Shown here one piece after another: positions 43,044-53,373 of a DNA stretch of 64,000 nucleotides. The notes below the pieces were generated by a model. That model saw only the letters and a list, made by a program, of their open reading frames with translations, was not told where the DNA came from and did not search any database. The DNA is from Fabrea salina (taxonomy: Eukaryota > Ciliophora > Heterotrichea > Heterotrichida > Fabreidae), in the NCBI GenBank assembly GCA_022984795.1, contig JALIHJ010000016.1, positions 62,001 to 126,000 of the forward strand, read 5' to 3'. Every line of letters begins with the position of its first letter. Position 1 is the stretch's first letter. The translations under genes were made by a program, and so were the position numbers.

Positions 43044-46000
43044 ATGCTAAAGGTTATTGCTGTTTGTATAACTTTCTTGATTCAAAGGGCTGTGCTTGCA
43101 GGTAATGTTTAGTCAGCAAAAATAGCAGAATACAAGTTCTTTGAAGCTGTAGGGCAAGTAGCACTTGACCAAGTATCTTCTCATCACGCAGTGAGTGGAA
43201 ATTCTTTGGCCGAAGAAAGTTCAGACGTGGTGTGGACTGAGAGAGGAGCTTACTTTGGGGGGTCCTCTCTTATAACTCTTCCTTCTAATTCAGTTGTTAA
43301 GGAGTCTTTGCTTATTCCTAAAGACTTCATTATTGAGGTCTGGGTTTTTCCAGAAAACAGCGGTCAGATTTACTCTAAGTTCGACCCTTCTAATCCTGGT
43401 GAAGACCTAATTTCGTTCTACACAACTCCCACAACTATCGAAGCAAAGTATCTAAGTGGAACTCCTGATTTCAGTCCAATCCCCCCAAGTCGATGGAGCA
43501 ATCTTAAGATGATTGTAAATTCGAGGGAATTGAGAGCAAGTACAAATGGTGCAGATGCAACCTCCCAAACGTACACAGAGGACTGGAGTGACTCTGAAAA
43601 CAACTTAAGCAGACTGGGAATGAACGGAAACGGGTCAAACGGACTTCAAGGTTTTATATACAAAGCAACCATTTATGATGATCCTGACAACGACTCCGGT
43701 ACTGTTGTAAACTCAAGTCCGACCTGCCTTACTTGTGGCGGAATTTGCCCTCAAGAAACTGACCAGTGCATTCCTGACTGCGAAGACCCCCTTAAAACCT
43801 CTGACTGCAACCAAGACTGCAACTGCGGGGATAAAGGTTGTCACTCTAACGACCCTGACTCTTGTATAAGTTGCCATCCAGAGTGCAATGGAATTTGTGC
43901 TCAAAACATGGACTCCACTAGTTGCACTGACCCTCAAACGCAGTACTGTTCTCCTTATGAATACAACTCTACATCCCAGTCTTGCAATTTCGAGCCTACT
44001 TGTGTGGATAACTGTGACTTGTGCTACAATACTATTGAGTGTCAGGATTGCAGTCCGGGTTACTACTTAACTCCTTCCAAGTTGTGCTCTGAAACATGTC
44101 CTACTGGTTACTACCCAAATGGAGAGGTATGTGAAAAATGCCATAGTGATTGCTCAGAATGCACAGGTCCCTCTGACTCGGATTGTACTGCTTGCGTGGA
44201 CCCTAAAAGAACTCCGGTTTCTGGAATCTGTGAATGCTCAGAGGGCTACTTTGAAAACTCAGGAGTTTGTGAGGAGTGCCACTTTTCTTGTAAAAGATGC
44301 ACTGGTTCAAGTAAGTCAGACTGTACGACTTGCAAAGATTCCTCAGCTCAATTACTAGAAGGAGATTGCCTGTGCAGGGAAGGATTCCAAATGAACGAGT
44401 CAGGAGAGTGCGAAATCACTTGTGAAGAAGGATTCCAAGTTAACGAATTTGGTGAATGCGAAAGTATTTGTGGAAAACTAGAGTTTTACGAAAAGTCGAA
44501 TAAGTCGTGTGTAGCTTGTCACTCTGACTGTGGAGCTTGCACAGGTAGCTCAAAGTACGACTGCAAGGAATGCAAAGACATCAATTCACAATTTAATCAA
44601 GAAAATGCTTGTGAATGCCAAGAAAGGTACTTTGCTGAGTCAAGCAACCCTTTGGTTTGCTCAGAATGTCCACAAAACTGCAAAACTTGTACCTCAGAAG
44701 AGTGTTTAGAGTGCTTGTCTGGCTACCAAATTAATGAAGGAAGGTGCTCAAATGAAACACAAAAGTTCTTTGAAGTAACTGCAAGCCTAGAAAACAACAA
44801 CAAAGTCAAAGTAACCTTCAGTGAAAACCTTCTGAATCACTTAGAAGAAGCACAAGTAGACGTGGAACTAAAGGAGCAAACTTCAGTCATTGTGTACTAC
44901 AACCTAACTCAGGTTTCACTTGCCGAATACTTTTTAAACTTAAACTACTCGAATACTGTTGAAGAAAGCGACTCGATTATTCTGAACTTTGACTCTGAGT
45001 TACAAAGCCAAAGCGGAGCTAGTCTTCTTAACAATGAAATTGAACTGGAACTCCAAAGTTCTAGCAGCGAAACAGGATTTAAGAGAAAAGCTTTTTGGTG
45101 GGCATTTGCAGCCATTGCTTTAGTTATTTTAGCACTTAAGAATACAAAGGGCTACTTTTGGGTATTTCTAAATACTGCCCAGTTGGTTTCTTTGTTTGCT
45201 TTGGCTACTCAAGAACTTCCTTCTGAACTCTACGAATTTTTTATGTTCTTCGCACCTGATTTTATTCCCAACGTAGAAGAATGGATCTACTCAGACAACT
45301 CAAAGCCCAATCCTTACAGGTGGAATAACTACGGCTTCACCAGTTCCCTCTTCCTTCTCAGTGCTGGCCACATGCTTTTTTGTGCTTTAGTTTTTTCTTT
45401 GATTTTCTTTTGTTTGGCTTTGATCTATATTTTATTTAGGTCAAGTAGCTACAAAGCTTCTATCCAGAAGAAACTCAAAAAGTTTAGGTGGTCGCATTTA
45501 ATTAGGTTCTGGCTTGAAGTTTACGTTTTTGTGGCAGCAGCAGCTCTGATCAGTCTCCAGCAGATTCCCCTCCTAGGTTCTGCAGACTCTACTGAGATCC
45601 TCAACTTCTGTTTGGGAGCACTCTTTGCCTTCCTCACTGCCACTACTCCGCTGTTCCTGGCTTTGCTGCTCCACAAAAACAAACAACGCATCTTCAGTTC
45701 TGACCAAAGCTTCAACAAGTCAATCAGGACTTTGCTGGAGGAGTTTAGGGAAGAGCCAGGAGTGAGTGGACTGATGTACCACCCGCTGTTTTGCTTGCGG
45801 AGACTAGTGTTGGTGGTGGAGCTGTTTTACTTAGAAGGAGTGCTGCAGGCAGCAACAGGGGCAGTTCTAAGTCTGGGAATGCTAATTTACCTACTCAAGT
45901 ACCTTCCTTTCGAGGGAAAGCTTCTCAATGCCTTGAATGTCATTGGTGAACTGCTAATTCTGTTAGTATGGGTAGTTTTCTTAATCAGTAGCGCAGAAAT

Positions 46001-46298
46001 ACCAACTGGAACAATTGAAGCACTTAGTTGGGTGGTGATCTTATCTGTTTCCGTATTCTTAGGAGTCTGTTATTTGCTTTTCATGATTTGTAGTTTGTTC
46101 TTCAAAACTCCAAAAATTTCCAGAGTCCAACCTCAGATAGTAGTTTCCACAGACTCTTACTCTAAACCTGGAATCTCTCCAAGCTCAGAACAGCTATTTA
46201 CTCCGGTGCCCTTGGCCTACGAATTCGACACTCCAAAAGTATACAGAGACAATAGCCCACTTAGTTTAAGGCCAGTAGAAGAAGAAAAGCACCCTTAA
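43044..46298 (+). CDS. Large surface protein: LamG-like, Cys-rich repeats, multi-pass membrane domain (copy 1)
   Basis: Exons 43044-43101 and 43117-46298; 1079 residues. Signal peptide, a concanavalin/LamG-like domain (about 40-185; LIPKDFIIEVWVFPENSG), furin/growth-factor-receptor-type Cys-rich repeats (about 200-560; CHSDCSECTGPSDSDCTACV), a beta-rich stalk (FFEVTASLENNNKVKVTFSE), then about nine membrane helices (from about 660), with a conserved stretch IYSDNSKPNPYRWNNYGFTS between the second and third. Proline/Ser-rich cytosolic tail. Similar large Cys-rich receptors are abundant in ciliates; a sensory or adhesion role is an inference. Copy 2 lies 6.8 kb downstream. Confidence 0.9.
43102..43116 (+). 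other. 15-nt intron
   Basis: GTAATGTTTAGTCAG, with an in-frame TAG. It lies right after the signal peptide, in phase 1, and joins AVLA to AKIAEYKFF. Confidence 0.93.
45154..45950 (+). repeat. Near-identical tracts shared with copy 2
   Basis: Three tracts match copy 2 at a constant offset of 6810 bp: 45154-45204 (one mismatch), 45278-45388 (identical) and 45468-45950 (six mismatches in 483 by my reading). Sequence between and around these tracts differs strongly, including at the protein level. Confidence 0.85.
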
Positions 46299-46312
46299 TA
46301 CTTATAATTAAT

Positions 46313-46582
46313 ATGGCTCAAAACGCACTGCTCAAAAGGATTCCTACAGGGATTAAAATTGAAAGGAACCCTGGAGTATGGGGTCATTACATGACCCATA
46401 CGCTTCTAGTGAACATTGTAGGGCTGAGTTTTACAGTCTGGTTGGTAACTCTTCCGATTTCCAGGTTCCCAATAACCTTTGGTTCAAGTGTCCAGAGGGA
46501 TTTTAGGTGCAAGCCAGACTATGCTACGGGGGAGATCCTGAATTTTACAAGGACCAAGCTTAGATACATTGATTACATCTAA
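46313..46582 (+). CDS. Small single-pass membrane protein
   Basis: A product of 89 residues. Basic N terminus (MAQNALLKRIPTGIKIER), one membrane helix (TLLVNIVGLSFTVWLVTLPI), then a hydrophilic C terminus ending RTKLRYIDYI. No family recognised. Small inner-membrane subunits of mitochondrial complexes have this form, but this is a guess. It begins 14 bp after the receptor gene. Confidence 0.55.
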   Translation: MAQNALLKRIPTGIKIERNPGVWGHYMTHTLLVNIVGLSFTVWLVTLPISRFPITFGSSVQRDFRCKPDYATGEILNFTRTKLRYIDYI

Positions 46583-46602
46583 CTAAGCATTCAAATATAG
46601 AG

Positions 46603-48189
46603 TTAATGAATTACAGTTAAAATCAAATTTAAGATAATGCGTGTAAGCTGGGGGTTCTGTGAACTAACTTCAAGAATTGAAGCAAGTTGGTGGAACTCAA
46701 TGTAAATTACAACTAAGCCAAAAACACTTTGTGCAAATAGAATTTTACCTGAGCCAGTCTTAATTTTTTCAAAATTTCTGAAAAAGTTTAAGTTGATTTT
46801 AGAACTCCCCGGAATAAAAACTTTTTGTTTTGAACATTGGGATTCTAACTTCTGGGTGCTAGAGTCTTCGTCTTGATAAAAGAACAAAGGAGTGCACACT
46901 GGAAGTTTTAAGTACAGCTCAGTATCATTGAAACTTAGCTTTAGTATAGGTTCTCCTTCAAACAGATCGTCTTCTCTGATTAAGAACTTGCGCAAGGCTT
47001 TTGAACCTGGAGGAATGATTTCAGGTCCTGTGTTTTTGTCAATGGTAATTGATAAGTTTTCAGGAGAGTGTTCTACGCGAGTTTCTAAGGAGCTTAAGTT
47101 TTGGCTTGACTTGTTCCCAATGTACATGTCCATTACAGCTTTTTGGGTGCTAGTTTGGATTCTAGTTCCTATTTCTATAGTGTCATCAGAGTAGAGTATG
47201 GCTTGTTTGTACCTTATCGACCTTTTGAAGTAAAACTCGTTTGAAATGGAGTACTTTTCAGAAGTGGTGGGTTTTGGTGAGTCCTCTACTACTAAAAAGT
47301 TCATTTTAGGAGTTGATAAAGGCGAGAAGTAGATTTCTGAAGTGTTTTGGGTGTCTATTTCAAATTTGGGCTTAGAGTTGTTTTTGACTTCTTCTAGTTC
47401 TAACTGGAGTTTTGTATATTCGCACTTGAGTTTCTGGTATTCTTCGTCTAGCTCACTGTAGTTCTTTTTTGTTTCTTGAAGAGTTGCTTCTAGTTGTTCG
47501 GACTCAGTTTTGGTTTCAGTAAGTAACTGGTCTTTTTCAGCCAAAGTAGAGTTCATTTCTTGTATGACTTGTCTGAGTTCTTCGTTGTTTTTTTCCATTT
47601 GGCTGAGTTGAGAAGCCTTTTTTTCAACTTTGAATGAGTAGGTTTCTAGTTGTTCGTTCAGTTCAAAGATATGGGTTTGCAGGTTAGAAATAGTGTCTTG
47701 GTACTCAGAAACAAGATCTTTCAGTTCTGTGTATTCTCGATCCATGCCTGTCCAGTCCGCACTTTCGTCTGAAGAAGAACTTTCGGAGTCCTCTGAAAGC
47801 TTGGAAGATTTAGGTTCGGGTTTAGGAACAGGCTCAGCTAAGGTTTTGGACCTTCTAGACTTAATTTTATTGCTGTGCCTCCAGGTTTTGTACAAGTTGT
47901 TGATTTCGTTCATTTCTTTCGTGAGTTGGGAAAGTTTGGAGTTCTGGGGATTTTTTAGTTGTTTGAGAATCTCTTCTATTGACTTGCAGTTTTCTCTGAG
48001 GTAGTTTCTAGTTTCTTTGATTTTGGATTTGTTGGTGTTTTTGAGAAGCATTTTCTTAAATTTCAACAAAACACTTTGGTAAGACTTGAGGTTCTTCAAG
48101 AGGACAGAAACTTCTTTTTTGGAGGTTCCGTTCCTCAGTAGGACTTGCCTCAGATCTTCTTCTAAGCTCATACTTAATTCACTGGTCAT
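46603..48189 (-). CDS. Coiled-coil protein with a C-terminal beta-rich domain
   Basis: A product of 528 residues. N-terminal helices, then a coiled coil (about 155-270; YQDTISNLQTHIFELNEQLE, QLEATLQETKKNYSELDEEY). From about 300 a beta-rich part appears (AILYSDDTIEIGTRIQTSTQ, SITIDKNTGPEIIPPGSKAL, LKLSFNDTELYLKLPVCTPL) that resembles adaptin-ear or C2-like sandwiches. Inference: a vesicle tether or adaptor. Unassigned. Confidence 0.65.
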   Translation of the reverse strand: MTSELSMSLEEDLRQVLLRNGTSKKEVSVLLKNLKSYQSVLLKFKKMLLKNTNKSKIKETRNYLRENCKSIEEILKQLKNPQNSKLSQLTKEMNEINNLYKTWRHSNKIKSRRSKTLAEPVPKPEPKSSKLSEDSESSSSDESADWTGMDREYTELKDLVSEYQDTISNLQTHIFELNEQLETYSFKVEKKASQLSQMEKNNEELRQVIQEMNSTLAEKDQLLTETKTESEQLEATLQETKKNYSELDEEYQKLKCEYTKLQLELEEVKNNSKPKFEIDTQNTSEIYFSPLSTPKMNFLVVEDSPKPTTSEKYSISNEFYFKRSIRYKQAILYSDDTIEIGTRIQTSTQKAVMDMYIGNKSSQNLSSLETRVEHSPENLSITIDKNTGPEIIPPGSKALRKFLIREDDLFEGEPILKLSFNDTELYLKLPVCTPLFFYQDEDSSTQKLESQCSKQKVFIPGSSKINLNFFRNFEKIKTGSGKILFAQSVFGLVVIYIEFHQLASILEVSSQNPQLTRIILNLILTVIH

Positions 48190-48236
48190 TTATTATCGGT
48201 TTTGACCTAGAGTTCTTTTGTAATGTGTTGAAATAA

Positions 48237-48809
48237 ATGGTAACAAGGCTGGCGACTCATGAATACAAAGTAGCAGTGATGGGGACGACGGGTGTGGGAA
48301 AGAGTTCTTTGTGCTTGCAGTTCACAAGGAACAGCTTTCCAGACTACTATGAACCTACTATTGAAGACTACTACCGAAAACAAGTTATGCTTGAAAACCA
48401 AGAAGTGATGTTTGATATAACAGACGTGGCAGGTGAAGAAGGAGAAACCATTAGTCATAACGCTGTGATTTCCCAGTGCGAAGGTTTCTTACTGGTGTAC
48501 GATATCACTAGTAAACCTAGCTTCCAGGCAGTCAAAGCTTTTTACGATAAAATCATCCACGTTAAAGGAGGAGAAACTGCTATAGTACTCGTAGGGAACA
48601 AAAGCGACCTTGGAGGCAAAAGACAGGTGAGTAGTGAAGAAGGTTTTTCTACTGCTAAGCAATGGGGCACTTACTTTTTCGAGATAAGTGCTAAGAACAA
48701 AGTTAACATTGAACAAGTCTTTTCTGAGTGCGCTAAACAAATCAAGCACATCAAAGCCAAAAGCAAAGACAGAATGGGAGGTCAGAGGTGCGCCTGCAGT
48801 TTGCTATAA
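48237..48809 (+). CDS. Ras-family small GTPase with changed catalytic residues
   Basis: A product of 190 residues. G1 GTTGVGKSS, effector loop YEPTIEDYY, G3 DVAGEE, G4 NKSD, G5 SAK, and a C-terminal CSLL box with an upstream Cys (CACSLL) for geranylgeranylation and palmitoylation. Two positions that matter for GTP hydrolysis differ from Ras: the residue equal to Gly12 is Thr18, and that equal to Gln61 is Glu. Both would be expected to slow intrinsic hydrolysis. A Ras/Rap-like membrane switch that may stay GTP-bound. Confidence 0.9.
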   Translation: MVTRLATHEYKVAVMGTTGVGKSSLCLQFTRNSFPDYYEPTIEDYYRKQVMLENQEVMFDITDVAGEEGETISHNAVISQCEGFLLVYDITSKPSFQAVKAFYDKIIHVKGGETAIVLVGNKSDLGGKRQVSSEEGFSTAKQWGTYFFEISAKNKVNIEQVFSECAKQIKHIKAKSKDRMGGQRCACSLL

Positions 48810-48817
48810 GTGTAACA

Positions 48818-49354
48818 CTAATGTTTGTTTTTAGGAAATAAGTACTTAGTAGTGCACCTAAACTCGCCAGGTTGGTTGCCAGGAGGCGAGAAGTTTTTAG
48901 AGTGCTTAACTAGGGGCTCTTGTTTGGGTTTCTGGAACCTAGAAGGGTACTGGACGTACTCTTTGTGCTTTCTGATATTTTCTTCAAGGACTTGTTTGAA
49001 CCTTTTAGGAAAAGCCTCCAAAGAAGGAGTTCCAAATTCTCCTCCTATTCTTGGAACCCTAAGAGCTTCTTTGCCCGAAGGAGTGTAGTTAGTTCTTTCA
49101 GGAGCTGTAGCTTTTTGGGCTTCCCAAGGAGACAAGATGCTTCTTTTGAGAACCCCTGGTTGGGAAAACTCTGAGTTTTGGCTTCCTGAGCCTTTCCAAC
49201 GTTGTTTGTACTTTGCTTGATTACGGAGTTCGTCATAAGTTTTTGCAAGCTTTTTAGAGGTTCCAGGCACAAGTGAGTCTTGGATTTCTTGGATTTCTTT
49301 GGTGTAACGCCAAGACAAGTAGTGGTTTTTTAGCTTTTTGCTTTGGGTGTCCAT
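48818..49354 (-). CDS. Disordered protein of unknown function
   Basis: A product of 178 residues, rich in Lys, Gln, Ser, Pro and aromatic residues (HYLSWRYTKEIQEIQDSL, FPKRFKQVLEENIRKHKEY, PPGNQPGEFRCTTKYLFPK). No TM, signal or domain. The scattered aromatic and basic residues resemble microtubule-bound axonemal proteins, but no motif is decisive. Its ATG lies 8 bp from the divergent ankyrin gene. Confidence 0.55.
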   Translation of the reverse strand: MDTQSKKLKNHYLSWRYTKEIQEIQDSLVPGTSKKLAKTYDELRNQAKYKQRWKGSGSQNSEFSQPGVLKRSILSPWEAQKATAPERTNYTPSGKEALRVPRIGGEFGTPSLEAFPKRFKQVLEENIRKHKEYVQYPSRFQKPKQEPLVKHSKNFSPPGNQPGEFRCTTKYLFPKNKH

Positions 49355-49362
49355 TTAATAGT

Positions 49363-49875
49363 ATGCTATGCAAAACTAGAAAGCTCACAACTGAAGAACA
49401 ACTGACTTTACTTAAAAACGCAGTGCTTTCAAGTGACTCTAACCAAGACTTTTCAACTGTGCAAGAATTAATAGCTACTTACGAAGTTCCTGTTGACTCT
49501 TGCTTAACTACTAGAGGGGAAACTGCACTTATGCTAGCAGCAAAGCAGTGCAAACTCAATATCATGAACTACTTAATCAGAAAAGGGGCTAACCCTAACA
49601 AGCCCGACTACCAAGGCAACACTTGCGTCATTTACTGTATTCGCAGTATGAAAACTAACGTTTTAACTGGCTTAAGGCTTCTCTTTGACAACAGGGCTAA
49701 TTTTGTTTATAAAAACACTGAAGGCAAAAAACCTGTTGACTACTTGGAACTCTACCACAACAGAGAAGAAGACTACGAAGAACTCCAGGAAGCTTTCCAC
49801 GAATTCGCCAGTTCTGACTATGAAAAACTAGCGCTAATCTTTATGTTTAAAAGGCAAAGAATTAATCTTTTATGA
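49363..49875 (+). CDS. Small ankyrin-repeat protein
   Basis: A product of 170 residues. Two to three ankyrin repeats: TTRGETALMLAAKQCKLNIM, NYLIRKGANPNKPDYQGNTC and LRLLFDNRANFVYKNTEGKK. The helical ends contain no other domain. The start MLCKTRKLTTEEQ is chosen because it follows TTAATAGT directly and the longer frame would run through the divergent gene. Ends with TGA. Confidence 0.75.
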   Translation: MLCKTRKLTTEEQLTLLKNAVLSSDSNQDFSTVQELIATYEVPVDSCLTTRGETALMLAAKQCKLNIMNYLIRKGANPNKPDYQGNTCVIYCIRSMKTNVLTGLRLLFDNRANFVYKNTEGKKPVDYLELYHNREEDYEELQEAFHEFASSDYEKLALIFMFKRQRINLL

Positions 49876-49892
49876 ATTGAGGCAAATAATAA

Positions 49893-52800
49893 ATGCTAAG
49901 AGTCAGTTTAGTCATTGGCTTGGTTTTAGTGGCTTTGGTGGTTTCTCGTAAGATAAACTTAGGAACTCAAGTAGAGTATAGATTCTACAAGGATGTTGGC
50001 CAAGTAGGCAAAGACCGTAGAACAGAGCTTCATGCTGTGAGTGGATACACAATAGCAGAGGAATCCTCAGATGTTGTTTGGACAGAAAGAGGTGCTTACT
50101 TTGGCGGGTCTTCTCTTATCAGTCTTCCAAGTAACGCAGTTAGTAAGACTCCACTGACTTTACCGAATGACTTTTTAATAGGGATGTGGGTATATCCTAT
50201 TGAAGGAGGGAATATTTTCACAGTTTACGACCCTGAAAACCCTGTCATTGACATTAAACTTGTTTACGCTCCCCCACTTACAATTGAAGCCCATAAGCAA
50301 GGTGCTAAGGCAACCATTGGCATTCCTCCTGGTAATTTATAGCCAGAGCAATGGAGCTTCGCAACCATTGGAAGTGTTTCAAGTCCAACTAAGGAAATTA
50401 AAGTAGGAGTGGATACCATTGAAAGCGCAGCTGAGTACACAACTACTTGGTTTGACACTGAAAACTTTATTAAAAGACTCGGAGTTGACAGGGACGGCGG
50501 TTCGGGGTACAAAGGGTTTATTTACAACTTCATTCTTTATGACGATCCAGCAAACGACATAGGAGGCCCAGATGACCTAGTAGGTGACAACTGCTCAGGG
50601 TGCGGAATTTGCCCCAAAGAAACAGGGGAGTGCATTCCGAATTGTGCGTCTCCTCAAAAGACTTCTGACTGCAGCCAGGACTGTAACTGTGGGAACAAAG
50701 GATGCCACTCCAACGACCCTGATCTTTGCATTGACTGCGAAGCTGGATGTAGTGGACTCTGCGAAGACTACTTGAATTTAGGCGACTGCATCGATCCCCA
50801 AACATACTGCAATCCCTACGAATACAAACCAACAGAGTACTCTTGTGAGTTCTCACCTACTTGTGTAGACAACTGTGACTTGTGCTACAATGAAACTGAA
50901 TGTGAAGAGTGCAGTTCAAACTATAACTTGACTCCCCCTAAACTCTGCTCGCTAAGATGTCCGCCTTCTTACTATGCTGATTCTCAAGTATGCACAAGCT
51001 GTCATATTGACTGCGCTGAGTGTACAGGTCCTTCCAACTCAGAGTGCACTGCTTGTGCTGATCCTAACATGGAACTTGACTCAGGAAGTTGTAACTGCAA
51101 AACTGGTTACTACAAAGAATCAGGAAAGTGCAGAGAATGCCATGTGACTTGCAGTCAGTGCACAGATTCAGGTGAAAGCGATTGCACTTCCTGCAAGGAC
51201 TCTTCAGCTAAACTTACTTCAGGAAAATGCGAGTGTCCAGAAGGGTTCTCTATGGACGGCTCTGGAATTTGCAAAAGCATTTGTGGGGCAGACAAGTTTT
51301 ACGACGTTGGGTCTGGTTCTTGCTTAGGATGCCACCCTTCGTGTGAGGAGTGCACAGGGAGTACAGAGAATGACTGCACTTGTTCTGACCCAAATGCAGT
51401 TATGAAAACTGATAAATCTTGTGAGTGCAAGGAATCTTTTTACTCTTCTTCTATTAACCCTTTGGAGTGCACAAGTTGCAGTGAAAACTGTGAAAGGTGC
51501 GATAGCGAAATATGCCTAGAGTGCGGCTCCAATTACCTTTTAGAGGAAGGAAAGTGCGTTAGCTCAGAAGGAGTCCTGGAAGTGTCTGCTAGAATCATTG
51601 ACATGAAAAACATAGAGTTAGTCTTCAGTGAAGACCTTGATGACTTTTTGTCGGAGTCCAACGTTACTTTGAGTTTGGAAACTCAAAAGGAAATAGTTAT
51701 TTCGTTTTCTATTTCTGCAACTTCGCTCAGGAACTACCAACTCAAACTTAGTTACTCTGAAAAGCCCAAAGAAAATGACAATATCATCATTGAGTTGAGT
51801 CCTGGTATCACTGGAGAGTCGCAGTCTAAGATCAAGAATACAAGCCTCAAGTTAGACATAGAGGTTGATGAAGCAGAGGATAAGTACTCTTTGTTGGAGT
51901 TTCTTTGGTGGTTTATAGTAGTGCTAGGGTTTCTGCTTTTGGGAATATCAAAGGTTTCTGGGCACTTTTGGGTATTTCTGAATACTGCCCAGTTGGTTTC
52001 TTTGTTTGCTTTGGTAACACTGGACATGAATGAAACATTCTTTGAAGTGTGCCTTTTCCTTGGGCCTTTGCACTTCCCCAACGTAGGAGAATGGATCTAC
52101 TCAGACAACTCAAAGCCCAATCCTTACAGGTGGAATAACTACGGCTTCACCAGTTCCCTCTTCCTTCTCAGTGCTGGCCACATGCTTTTTTGTGCTTTGG
52201 TGTTTGCAGGACTCTTTGTTTGCATATTCATTGTTTCTGTACTCTTCAGAACCACAGGTTATAGGTGGACTCTAGAAAAGAAACTCAAAAAGTTTAGGTG
52301 GTCGCATTTAATTAGGTTCTGGCTTGAAGTTTACGTTTTTGTGGCTGCAGCAGCTCTGATCAGTCTCCAGCAGATTCCCCTCCTAGGTTCTGCAGACTCT
52401 ACTGAGATCCTCAACTTCTGTTTGGGAGCACTCTTTGCCTTCCTCACTGCCACTACTCCGCTGTTCCTGGCTTTGCTGCTCCACAAAAACAAACAACGCA
52501 TCTTCAGTTCTGACCAAAGCTTCAACAAGTCAATCAGGACTTTGCTGGAGGAGTTTAGGGAAGAGCCAGGAGTGAGTGGACTGATGTACCACCCGCTGTT
52601 TTGCTTGCGGAGACTAGTGTTGGTGGTGGAGCTGTTTTACTTAGAAGGAGTGCTGCAGGCAGCAACAGGGACAGTTCTGAGTCTGGGAATGCTGGCTTAC
52701 CTACTCAAGTACCTTCCTTTCGAGGGAAAGCTTCTCAATGCCTTGAATGTCATTGGTGAAATTACAATATTTATTTGCTGGCTTCTACTTCTAATTAGCT

Positions 52801-53108
52801 CTTTTGAGTTTTCAGATTCAGCAAACGATGTTATTGCATGGGTTATAATATCCATCACAGTGCTATTTCTAGTGTGCTCTTACTTAGTATACATAGTTAT
52901 GACAATTGTCAGAAAACTAAAACATAAACAACAAAACATTGCTCAAGTTCAACCTTCTACTTCAAATGAGTCAAAACAGAACCCTGAGTTATCGCCTAGT
53001 TCAGAGCAATTATTTGTTCCTGTTCCTTTGGCCTATGACCACAACACTCCAAGAACAATCAAAAGCCACTCTGCTTCTACTCTAAGCCCACCTAGTCCAA
53101 GACACTAA
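49893..53108 (+). CDS. Large surface protein: LamG-like, Cys-rich repeats, multi-pass membrane domain (copy 2)
   Basis: Exons 49893-50331 and 50347-53108; 1066 residues, or 1061 if the stop-free intron at 49948 is also removed. Same order as copy 1: signal peptide, LamG-like domain (SDVVWTERGAYFGGSSLISL), Cys-rich repeats (CHIDCAECTGPSNSECTACA), beta stalk (VSARIIDMKNIELVFSEDLD), about nine membrane helices and a Ser/Pro tail. The extracellular halves differ substantially from copy 1, while the middle of the membrane domain is almost identical, a sign of gene conversion. Confidence 0.9.
49948..49962 (+). other. Probable stop-free 15-nt intron at the same site as in copy 1
   Basis: GTAAGATAAACTTAG. 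It has no in-frame stop and AA instead of TA at positions 9-10. Its removal gives VVSR-TQVEYRFY, which aligns without a gap to VLAA-KIAEYKFF of copy 1, and its position and phase (1) equal those of the copy 1 intron at 43102. Confidence 0.75.
50332..50346 (+). other. 15-nt intron, absent from copy 1
   Basis: GTAATTTATAGCCAG, with an in-frame TAG. It joins IPP to EQWSFA; copy 1 reads IPPSRWSN without an intron at this point. Confidence 0.92.
51964..52760 (+). repeat. Near-identical tracts shared with copy 1
   Basis: Counterparts of the tracts at 45154-45950: 51964-52014, 52088-52198 and 52278-52760. Confidence 0.85.
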
Positions 53109-53113
53109 TAACA

Positions 53114-53347
53114 TTAACCTTCATTATCTAAAGAAACTAGGTATTCACTTCCTTCATAGGTTAACTTCACATAGTCAACTTCTTCAACATTGTTATCAAT
53201 CTGGGTTGGCTGTTCGTCAAAGTCAGAGTCAGTCAAAACAGACAAAGCTATTTCATTATCTTCAGTTGCCTCGACAGTAGGGACTTCTTCAATCAACAAG
53301 TCCTGGGAGTAAACCACCAAGGCCAAAACCAACACTAGCAACTTCAT
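53114..53347 (-). CDS. Very small secreted acidic protein
   Basis: A product of 77 residues. Signal peptide MKLLVLVLALVVYSQ, then a strongly acidic mature part (EEVPTVEATEDNEIALSVL) ending in a strand-like VKLTYEGSEYLVSLDNEG. No cysteines. Its stop lies 5 bp from the receptor copy 2 stop. Function unknown. Confidence 0.6.
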   Translation of the reverse strand: MKLLVLVLALVVYSQDLLIEEVPTVEATEDNEIALSVLTDSDFDEQPTQIDNNVEEVDYVKLTYEGSEYLVSLDNEG

Positions 53348-53373
53348 TTATTCGTTTTAAGTTTACAAGTTAT

